Positions 1 through 5,532 of a DNA stretch of 16,339 bases are shown in pieces. Both the position numbers and the translations under genes were made by a program. Each line of letters opens with the position of its first letter. Position 1 is the first letter of the stretch. A model generated the notes under the pieces. It saw only the letters and a program-made list of their open reading frames with translations. It was not told the origin of the DNA and did no database searches. The stretch is from positions 1 to 16,339 of the forward strand of contig URKI01000052.1 of assembly GCA_900548505.1 (NCBI GenBank), in the 5' to 3' direction. The DNA comes from an uncultured Oscillibacter sp. Its GTDB lineage: Bacteria; Bacillota; Clostridia; Oscillospirales; Oscillospiraceae.

Positions 1-130
1 CGCCGCCGTCAACAGGAGGCTGGGTCTCGCCGCCGTCAACAGGAGGCTGGGTCTCACCGCCGTCAACGGGAGGCTGAGTCTCGCCGCCGTCAACAGGGGG
101 CTGAGTCTCGCCGCCGTCAACAGGAGGCTG
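1..130. repeat. 27-nt in-frame tandem repeat, about five copies
   Basis: Copies begin at 1, 28, 55, 82 and 109; the last is partial, to about 130. They differ by one to three bases each (e.g. caccgcc for cgccgcc, cgggagg for caggagg). 27 nt is nine codons, encoding QPPVDGGET on the minus strand. The array reaches the contig edge, so the true copy number is unknown, and the array is the likely cause of the assembly break. Confidence 0.95.
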
Positions 131-415
131 CGCGTTCTCGCCCTCATCGGGGAGCAGAGCCTCTTCAACGGGAGGATCGAGCTCCTGCTCCACGGTTCCT
201 ACCAGCGTCTCGGGGAGTCCGAGGTTTTCTTTCGCTGTACCATACTTCACGGACAAGCTGTCTTGATACCCTGTCGGTAACTCGACGGAGGACAGCTTTA
301 CGACGTCTTCGACACTTTCATCCGTTGCAAATGCGCCGACACTCAACAGACTCATGGTCATGCTGGCGACCAGCAGCAATGCGAATGCTTTTTGAAGCTT
401 TTTTCTTATTGCCAT
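1..415 (-). CDS. Exported repeat protein, N-terminal part (runs off the left edge)
   Basis: The reading frame opens at the ATG at 415 (minus) and stays open to the window edge, so only the first 138 codons are present. The start is preceded by AAGGAG (425..430) with a 9-nt spacer. The N-terminus (MAIRKKLQKAFALLLVASM, then a hydrophobic stretch ending near GAFA) looks like a signal peptide with cleavage around residue 30. A roughly 65-residue acidic region follows, then at least five copies of the nine-residue unit QPPVDGGET up to the edge. Such Pro/Asp/Gly repeats usually form extended stalks or wall-spanning linkers, but no domain that would name a function is visible. Transcription is probably under the c-di-GMP riboswitch at 449..542, which fits a surface or adhesion role. 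That role is inferred; the repeat and the signal peptide are seen. Confidence 0.85.
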   Translation of the reverse strand, partial: MAIRKKLQKAFALLLVASMTMSLLSVGAFATDESVEDVVKLSSVELPTGYQDSLSVKYGTAKENLGLPETLVGTVEQELDPPVEEALLPDEGENAQPPVDGGETQPPVDGGETQPPVDGGETQPPVDGGETQPPVDGG

Positions 416-448
416 TTTTTCGTTCTCCTTCCTGAATATTTGAGATCG

Positions 449-542
449 AATATATGGCGGCCGGGCCGGCCTGGCGGGAATCCCGCTTTAGCCCCCTGGC
501 TTTGCGTCCCACTCTTTCGAGCGGTTTGCCTTTACATGTATT
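449..542 (-). promoter_or_regulatory. Cyclic di-GMP-I (GEMM-I) riboswitch
   Basis: Read on the minus strand the leader has the conserved GEMM-I core in order: GGCAAACC (523..530), a CTC-GAAA-GAG hairpin with the conserved GAAA tetraloop, GGGACGCAAAGCC, then GGGGGCTAA and a second hairpin closed by CGGGA/CCCG leading to CCAGGCC. A closing P1 helix is visible: AATACATG (535..542) pairs with CATATATT (449..456) with one mismatch. The aptamer ends 19 nt before the ribosome binding site of the downstream exported repeat protein. I see no U-tract terminator between aptamer and start codon, so control is more likely at translation initiation, or by an unrecognised platform. The class is known; the assignment is from motif recognition. 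Confidence 0.9.
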
Positions 543-647
543 CTTTGCGCGCGCTGCGCAGCGGCATGGTGTGCTGTTTCCTGCTTTTGTGCGAAAGCGG
601 AGAAACCCACGTGCTGTGCGCACCTCCTCTCCCTGCCTTTTTTTTGA

Positions 648-653
648 ATTATA
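648..653 (-). promoter_or_regulatory. Probable -10 element for the riboswitch-controlled gene
   Basis: A perfect TATAAT is read on the minus strand in an AT-rich stretch, with no good -35 at 17 nt. It would start RNA near 641, about 100 nt upstream of the riboswitch aptamer and about 225 nt upstream of the ATG at 415. Confidence 0.45.
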
Positions 654-1109
654 CGCTTTGCCGGTTACAAAAAGGGATTTATTTTATGAATTTTCATTCA
701 AAATAATATCATTGTTTTATATAATTTTATTTTAAAAAATTGGATAATTTAACAATGAGGCCCCGAATATAGAGAGGGAACCTGCGCCGGACGAGGGAGA
801 GGGCAGCCTGCGGAGAAATGGCGGAGAGCACTTTGCGATGGGGGACCCGGCAGACTACCCACTGTGAATTCAGAGGAGTACGCAAGGTGGATCTTCATGA
901 TTTCCAACTCCGCTTTTACTTTTGACAGATATTCTCCTGGACCTTTCATGTACATCAATTCTTCCTGGCAAAGCATGGCCGCGGCAAGGAGACGCTCTCC
1001 AGCCTGTCTAAGGGGGACATAGAGATACCACCAAAACAGTAAAAGAATACCGTACCGTTGACCCTTTGAAAATGTGTTTGCACCACTGGAAGTTGGTACT
1101 CAAATGCAG
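654..1109. other. Intergenic region, no gene recognised
   Basis: About 450 nt, clearly more AT-rich than the rest of the window. On the minus strand one frame stays open for roughly 110 codons around 749..1095. Only an internal ATG at 976 lacking a convincing ribosome binding site could start it, and its product (e.g. MYMKGPGEYLSKVKAELE) is not recognised. It could be a gene remnant, but chance is not excluded. No RNA gene, insertion sequence or repeat was seen. Confidence 0.4.
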
Positions 1110-1276
1110 TATACTTGATTCAATATATACAGCGCCGGGAATAACGAATTTGATATTCTTCCGGCTGTTGTCCTGAGTGCAGAATAATGGCGATTACGGC
1201 GGGGCTTATCTCTGCAAATGTTGATACAGGATAATCTGAAACAGGACCGTATACATCGTGTGCGGTCCTGTCTTTT
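1110..1276 (+). promoter_or_regulatory. Structured leader of the chromate-transporter operon (candidate riboswitch/attenuator)
   Basis: A TATACT at 1110..1115 can serve as a -10 (RNA start near 1122; the -35 is poor). The following RNA contains three parts. Hairpin 1 pairs GCCGG+GAATA (1134..1143) with TATTC (1154..1158) and CCGGC (1161..1165). A long-range helix pairs TTGTCCTG (1168..1175) with CAGGATAA (1227..1234) and encloses hairpin 2, GCAGA+ATAA (1179..1187) with TTAT (1206..1209) and TCTGC (1211..1215). Last comes an intrinsic terminator (1241..1275). The 5' strand GTCCTG (1170..1175) can instead pair with CAGGAC (1242..1247), the terminator's own 5' arm. That gives two exclusive states, as in riboswitches. 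I do not recognise a known class. Confidence 0.55.
1241..1275 (+). terminator. Intrinsic terminator in the chrA leader
   Basis: A 13-bp stem, ACAGGACCGTATA (1241..1253) with TGTGCGGTCCTGT (1259..1271), contains two G-U pairs and has a 5-nt loop, and is followed by CTTTTC. It lies 50 nt upstream of the first transporter gene, with no complete plus-strand gene before it, so it probably works as an attenuator. Confidence 0.65.
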
Positions 1277-1326
1277 CAGGGAAATCCTCTGGGGAAGTTA
1301 GATGGAATCGGATGGATGGGGAGTGT

Positions 1327-1902
1327 ATGGAAAAGGAAAACAAAATCAGGACGCTGCAAGAGCTGTTTTTCTCCATGCTGTACATCAGCGCTTTTACATT
1401 CGGCGGCGGGTTCGTCATTGTGACCTTTATGAAACGAAAATTTGTAGATGAGTTCCATTGGATCGATGAGCAGGAGATGCTGGACTTGACTGCTCTGGCA
1501 CAATCTTCGCCCGGAGCCATTGCTGTCAATGCGGCGATCTTGGTGGGATGGCGCGTGGCAGGAGGCGCGGGCATGGCTGCTGCGGTCCTGGGCACCATTA
1601 TCCCACCCATGGCCATTCTCTCGGTGATTTCCCTCTTTTATAAAGCGTTTGCCGCCAATCTGTATGTGGCACTGGTGCTGAAAGGAATGCAGGCGGGAGT
1701 GGCGGCGGTCATTTTTGATGTGGTCTGCAGTCTGGGCACAAATGTGCTGAAAGAGCGCTCTTTGCTGCAAGACCTGGTGATGATCGCGGCATTTGCAGCG
1801 GCATTTGTATTTGATGTGAATGTGGTGGTGATTATCCTGGCTGCCGCGCTGGTAGGTGTGGTCCAGGCTTTCTGGCCGGGGAAAAAGGAGCGGAATGCAT
1901 GA
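1327..1902 (+). CDS. chrA: Chromate transporter family protein, first half of a split pair
   Basis: A 191-residue hydrophobic protein of the short-chain chromate ion transporter (CHR) family, an integral inner-membrane protein. The N-terminal CHR signature is clear: AFTFGGGFVIV, then a FVDEFHWIDEQEMLDLTALAQ stretch containing HWID, then the SSPGAIAVNAA segment typical of the family. Several membrane segments follow to the C-terminus. The start at 1327 (MEKENKIRTLQELF) is chosen because homologues begin just before the FFSMLYISAFTFGGG segment. The GGGGAG there sits only 3 nt upstream, and an in-frame ATG at 1312 is the alternative. Its stop overlaps the start of the next gene (ATGA). Two half-size CHR proteins usually form an antiparallel heterodimer. 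Family members export chromate, but the true substrate in gut bacteria is uncertain. Confidence 0.88.
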   Translation: MEKENKIRTLQELFFSMLYISAFTFGGGFVIVTFMKRKFVDEFHWIDEQEMLDLTALAQSSPGAIAVNAAILVGWRVAGGAGMAAAVLGTIIPPMAILSVISLFYKAFAANLYVALVLKGMQAGVAAVIFDVVCSLGTNVLKERSLLQDLVMIAAFAAAFVFDVNVVVIILAAALVGVVQAFWPGKKERNA

Positions 1903-2471
1903 TATTTTTACAGCTTTTACTGAGCTTTATGCAGGTGGGCCTGTTCAGTGTGGGGGGCGGATATGCAGCGATTCCCCTGATCCAGAATCAAGTGGTGGAG
2001 CAGCATGGATGGCTGACACTTCAGGAATTTGCGGACTTGGTTACCATTGCTGAGATGACGCCGGGACCCATTGCAATTAATTCAGCAACCTTTGTTGGCA
2101 TACGGATCGCAGGTTTTCCGGGGGCGGTCACTGCCACCTTTGGATGTATTTTGCCCTCGTGCATCATCGTTTCGATCCTGGCGATGATTTATAACCGGTA
2201 TAAAAATCTCTCTGCTCTGCAGAGCGTATTGTCCAGCCTGCGCCCGGCTGTAGTGGCGCTGATCGCTGCAGCTGGTATATCGATTTTCTGGCAAGTCCTG
2301 ACCGCGGGGCAGCCGATTGCAATACATCAGATCAACTGGCTGGGGCTGGGGTTGTTTTCCGCAGCATTTTTTGCCCTGCGGAAATGGAAATGGAATCCGA
2401 TCCTGGTCATGTCCCTGTGCGGTGTGATCGGCCTTGGCGGAGAATTAATATTGGCACGTATCGGTTTTTGA
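1899..2471 (+). CDS. chrA: Chromate transporter family protein, second half of a split pair
   Basis: A 190-residue CHR-family membrane protein. It carries the signature FSVGGGYAAIPLIQNQVVEQ, followed by HGWLTLQEFADLVTIAEMTPGPIAINSATFVG, matching the HW-D-TPGP-N pattern of the family, and then hydrophobic segments. The AAGGAG at 1885..1890 has an 8-nt spacer, and the 4-nt ATGA overlap with the preceding gene implies translational coupling. The two products are paralogous halves and are expected to act together in the membrane. A strong terminator follows at 2631..2675, so this is a two-gene operon controlled from the leader at 1110..1276. Base composition here is less GC-rich than in the right two-thirds of the window, which may mean separate ancestry. 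Confidence 0.88.
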   Translation: MIFLQLLLSFMQVGLFSVGGGYAAIPLIQNQVVEQHGWLTLQEFADLVTIAEMTPGPIAINSATFVGIRIAGFPGAVTATFGCILPSCIIVSILAMIYNRYKNLSALQSVLSSLRPAVVALIAAAGISIFWQVLTAGQPIAIHQINWLGLGLFSAAFFALRKWKWNPILVMSLCGVIGLGGELILARIGF

Positions 2472-2630
2472 TTGGCTGCGGGCGGAGGAAGGCGATGCGC
2501 ATCCTTGAATTACCGAAGAAAAGCCGGCAGGTAGGCGGGAATGCGTTCTGAGGCATATGGGGGAGTGCTGCATCTGAAGATCTGAACGAACGGATGAGTA
2601 TAAAGTGAAAAGCACTCTTTAGAAAAATAA

Positions 2631-2675
2631 CGCATCAGACAGGAAGTTCGACTTACTGACTGATGCGCCTTTTTT
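2631..2675 (+). terminator. Intrinsic terminator after the chrA pair
   Basis: CGCATCAG (2631..2638) pairs with CTGATGCG (2660..2667). The stem continues inward through CAGGAAGT/ACTTACTG with mismatches around a TCG loop, and is followed by CC and six T. It lies 160 nt after the stop of the second chrA. Confidence 0.85.
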
Positions 2676-2913
2676 CGGCCCTGACCGGCTCCGGCGTCCC
2701 GGATCTCATGGAGCCTTGACACGGAAACGTTTTACAAGGCTGGTGGAGACGGTGGTGTTCAAAAGCCACCGCGGATGTTATTTGATGCGGGGCGTCTCCC
2801 CCCAGCGAAAGAGCGGAGGCAGGGAAGAGCGGCAGTCTGCGTGCCCGAAAATCATTTTTCCATCCCGGCAATGCAAAGAAGAGATGCCTGCACGCCGAAA
2901 GAATGTGCTGCGG
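2676..2913. other. Intergenic, no gene; contains a long imperfect hairpin
   Basis: No convincing coding sequence lies between the chrA terminator and the terminator of the minus-strand DUF308 gene. The stretch is rich in base-pairing potential. GCCTTG (2713..2718) can pair with CAAGGC. A 12-bp helix forms from GCTGG (2739..2743) + GGAGACG (2745..2751) with CGTCTCC (2793..2799) + CCAGC (2802..2806), enclosing a GTGG/CCAC hairpin (2752..2769). There is no U-tract, and a promoter is not evident. It may be a small structured RNA or merely a palindromic element. Confidence 0.35.
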
Positions 2914-2951
2914 AAAATCAGGAAGCCTGTCCCGCCGGGGGACAGACTTCC
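2914..2951 (-). terminator. Intrinsic terminator after the DUF308 gene
   Basis: On the minus strand AGGAAG+CTGTCCC (with a one-base mismatch; arms 2920..2933 and 2938..2951) closes a 4-nt loop and is followed by GATTTTCC. It lies about 30 nt past the stop at 2982. Confidence 0.7.
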
Positions 2952-2981
2952 TGTGCAGTAGGGTATCTTGAGAGCGGATGG

Positions 2982-3551
2982 TCAGTATGTGGTGCCGTGA
3001 TCGTCCACCACCGTGGATTGCTGCCGGTGGGGCAGCAGTGCGGTGAACAGATCGCTCACACCGTCGGCCACCAGGGCTGCGCCGAAGATCATGATCACCA
3101 GCTGGGCGGTGTGGAAGGGGTTGATGATGAGGACGATGCCCAGCACGAGGGGGATGAGAGAGGAGAGCAGCAGCGGGACCAGGGGAGATTCCTTTGCCTT
3201 GATCACCGAAATGACCAGGGGGGCTTTCCCCACGCCGTCGATCAGAAGCAGGGCGCCCAGCACCAGCGGGAGGAAGGAGAGAATTGCGCCAGGCCAGAAG
3301 ATGGAGAAGATGGAAAAGGCCATGGGGAGCACGAACAAGAACAGGTCTCCGCTGGAAGCGGTGTTGGTCTTATGCCCCTGGATGTAGCGCCACAGGTGGC
3401 TGATGGCGTAGACTGCTGCGCCGGTGGCCAGGGACCACACGAATACGGAGCCGCTGACTGCGGGGAAGAGGAGGAGCGGCAGGCCCAGTGCGATATAGAG
3501 CGCCGCGATCCACACGGAAGCGGTTCTGCTCCAGAAAAATTGAAACATCAT
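2982..3551 (-). CDS. DUF308/HdeD-like integral membrane protein
   Basis: A 189-residue, very hydrophobic protein with about six membrane segments and Gly/Ala/Leu-rich helices. The spacing matches the DUF308 repeats of the HdeD family (e.g. LYIALGLPLLLFPAVSGS, LPLVLGALLLIDG, SLIPLVLGIVLIINPF, IFGAALVADGVSDLF). E. coli HdeD is linked to acid and envelope stress; the biochemical role of clostridial members is unknown. An AGGGGG lies 8 nt before the first of two tandem ATGs, so the first (3551) is used. The gene starts 78 nt after the ohyA stop with no terminator between, and a terminator follows, so it is probably the second gene of the ohyA operon. A paralogue lies at 13296..13907 under the same type of promoter. 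Confidence 0.85.
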   Translation of the reverse strand: MMFQFFWSRTASVWIAALYIALGLPLLLFPAVSGSVFVWSLATGAAVYAISHLWRYIQGHKTNTASSGDLFLFVLPMAFSIFSIFWPGAILSFLPLVLGALLLIDGVGKAPLVISVIKAKESPLVPLLLSSLIPLVLGIVLIINPFHTAQLVIMIFGAALVADGVSDLFTALLPHRQQSTVVDDHGTTY

Positions 3552-3629
3552 AGGAAGTACCCCCTTGGTATAAGAATAAGATTGGAAGAAAGGATCATGT
3601 GGAAAGCGGAGAGAATGGGTCCGCCGGAA

Positions 3630-5405
3630 TTAAATCAGGTCATACTGCTGCAAAAGTTCGGCGAGGGTGGTGCCGCTCAGCCGGTCCAGCCCGGCCCGCA
3701 GGGCCACTTTGAGGGGCAGGGGGAGCTTCATCTCGGTGAGCTTCCGGCCGTCCAGCAGGTAGTGGGTGGCGTTGAGCAGGCAGCGGACGTCGTAGACGGA
3801 GCCGTAGACTTCGGGCACGCCCCGCTCCACATCCAGCAGCGTGTAGACTGCTTCCATGGCAGTGCGGACGGAGTACTCGGTGGTGAAGATGGTGTCCCGG
3901 TCCGTCTGGGCGAACTGGCCCAGGAAGGCGAAGTTGACACATTCCTTGGGTACCACGTCGGGCCGGTCGCCGGCACAGCGGGGCATGAAGAAGGCGGTGA
4001 CGTAGGGCATCATGCAGGGGACGGTGCTGGCGCTTTCGTGGGCCAGCTCTTCGATGAGGTTTTCGGGGACGCCCAGGTGGTACAGCCACTCCATGCAGAT
4101 CTCGGCGCCGGTGCACTCCGCCATGGGCTTTCCCACGTAGTCGCCGGGTTCATCGGGATAGAGTCCATAGATCCATCCCACCAGCTGATCCTGGGGCTGT
4201 GCCTTGAAATGGGGCTGGCGGTTGAAGGTCCAGCTCATGAGCCAGGCGGAGTCCTTTACGGTGACGATGCCGCCGGTGACTACCTTGCCGGAGTAGGGGT
4301 CCCGCTGGCAGATGTCCTGGACGTAGGAGGCGATCCGGTCATCCAGCAGGGTGACGGTGGCCGATTCCCACTTGGTGGCCTGGATGTTGGAGCAGAAGAC
4401 CTCGGGCCTGCCGAACAGGGGGCTCTGGACGGAGAGGTTTTTCCAAAGGGCCCAGCTGGAGCCTTCCCCGTCGGTGACACGCAGCTCCGGTGCGTGGTCG
4501 TTGTCGCCCAGGGCGGAGCCCTCCGTGCAGGAGCCGTTGGTGACGAACACCAGGTCGTTCTCCGTCAGCTCCATGACCTCCTTTTCGCCGTTTCGGATCA
4601 GGATCATCTGGTGGGCCACCTTTTTGCCGGGCAGGAAGTGGAAGAGAACATTAGTGACCTTGACCCCGTAGTGGAACTGGACGCCGTGGGCTTCCAGGTA
4701 GGCGACCAGGGGGAGGATCAGGGACTCGTACTGGTTGTACTTGGTGAACTTCAGCGCCGAGAGGTCGGGCAGGCCGCCGATGTGGTGGAGGAACCGCTGC
4801 AGATACAGCTTCATCTCCAGGGCGGAGTGCCATTTCTCAAAGGCGAACATGGTCTGCCAGTAGAGCCAGAAGTTGGACTTGTAGAATTCCTCATCCAGAA
4901 CGTTGTCGATGGTTTTGCCGTAGAGGGCTTCGTCCGGCGTGAAGAACAATCGCATGAGCTCCACCGCGGCTTCATCGCTCAGATCGAAGCGGTTTTTGGT
5001 GTTGGCGCTCTCGCCCCGGGACAGGGTGGCCCGGTTTTTGGAGAAGTTGGGGTCATCCTTGTTGAGCCAGTAGAATTCGTCCAGCACGCTGGCGCCCTCG
5101 ATCTCCAGAGAGGGGATGGACCGGTACAGGTCCCAGAGGCATTCGTAGTGGTTTTCCATCTCCCGGCCGCCCCGGATGACGAAGCCCAGGTCCGGAACGC
5201 GGAGCCCGTCGCAGGCGCCGCCGGGGAGGGAGGCTTCCTCCAGGATGTGGATGTGGTCGCCGGGCATCTGTCCGTCCCGGATCAAAAACGCGGCGGCGGA
5301 CAGGCTGGCAAGGCCGGAGCCGATGAGCCAGGCAGATTTCGCGTCAACGCCCTGGGGCTTGCGGGGGTGTGCAAAGGCTTCATAGTTTCCATTGGTATAG
5401 TACAT
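3630..5405 (-). CDS. ohyA: Oleate hydratase (FAD-dependent fatty acid double-bond hydratase)
   Basis: A 591-residue MCRA-family protein that adds water to the cis-9 double bond of free unsaturated fatty acids, giving 10-hydroxy acids (EC 4.2.1.53). It is FAD-dependent and membrane-peripheral. Seen: the dinucleotide-binding loop GSGLASLSAAAFLIRD (29..44), the conserved RGGREM loop (78..83) with Glu82, and the EKWHSALEMKLY segment with Tyr201. These are the catalytic positions known as E82/Y201 in the S. aureus enzyme, which has the same length. FTKYNQYES (220..228) is also typical. The start at 5405 (MYYTNGNYEAFAHP) has AGGAGG (5413..5418) with a 7-nt spacer; an upstream in-frame start lacks one. 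The promoter is the class II site at 5464..5506. Function in gut Firmicutes is usually seen as detoxification of host or diet unsaturated fatty acids. Confidence 0.96.
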   Translation of the reverse strand: MYYTNGNYEAFAHPRKPQGVDAKSAWLIGSGLASLSAAAFLIRDGQMPGDHIHILEEASLPGGACDGLRVPDLGFVIRGGREMENHYECLWDLYRSIPSLEIEGASVLDEFYWLNKDDPNFSKNRATLSRGESANTKNRFDLSDEAAVELMRLFFTPDEALYGKTIDNVLDEEFYKSNFWLYWQTMFAFEKWHSALEMKLYLQRFLHHIGGLPDLSALKFTKYNQYESLILPLVAYLEAHGVQFHYGVKVTNVLFHFLPGKKVAHQMILIRNGEKEVMELTENDLVFVTNGSCTEGSALGDNDHAPELRVTDGEGSSWALWKNLSVQSPLFGRPEVFCSNIQATKWESATVTLLDDRIASYVQDICQRDPYSGKVVTGGIVTVKDSAWLMSWTFNRQPHFKAQPQDQLVGWIYGLYPDEPGDYVGKPMAECTGAEICMEWLYHLGVPENLIEELAHESASTVPCMMPYVTAFFMPRCAGDRPDVVPKECVNFAFLGQFAQTDRDTIFTTEYSVRTAMEAVYTLLDVERGVPEVYGSVYDVRCLLNATHYLLDGRKLTEMKLPLPLKVALRAGLDRLSGTTLAELLQQYDLI

Positions 5406-5463
5406 ATTCGTACCTCCTAGTAAGTAGTCCGGCGCGGTGCCGGAGGGGTTTTGCTTTAATTCC

Positions 5464-5506
5464 ATCATAGTACAATGGGGGAAAATAGTAGGTTGTTCAC
5501 ACAACG
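5464..5506 (-). promoter_or_regulatory. Site 1: Crp/Fnr-type operator plus -10 of ohyA
   Basis: In gene direction the operator is CGTTG-TGTGAA-CAACC (5491..5506). Twenty-one nt later comes a -10, TATGAT (5464..5469). The operator centre is at -41.5 from the predicted start (about 5457). No TTGACA is present; the CAACC half-site occupies the -35 position. The leader to the ohyA ATG is about 50 nt. Confidence 0.75.
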
Positions 5507-5532
5507 GGGGAGCGGTTTATTTGAGTTTCCGG

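Noticed and set aside
1..130. Regular direct repeats resembling a CRISPR array
   Set aside because: The units are contiguous without spacers, a multiple of three, and in frame in an exported protein.
749..976. Minus-strand frame of 75 codons (MLCQEELMYMKGPGEYLSK…)
   Set aside because: It has no ribosome binding site and no recognised family, and its C-terminal half is Pro/Ser-rich as in random frames. It may be a remnant of a gene, but that cannot be supported.
2713..2740. TTGACA at 2715 as a plus-strand promoter
   Set aside because: The hexamer 17 nt downstream is GCTGGT, not a -10, and no plus-strand gene follows.
2775..5420. Open frame of 881 codons on the plus strand opposite ohyA
   Set aside because: It is antisense to oleate hydratase, which has full family motifs, correct length and a good ribosome binding site. 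The antisense product is a low-complexity Gly/Val/Asp/Gln-rich reading caused by codon bias in GC-rich DNA.
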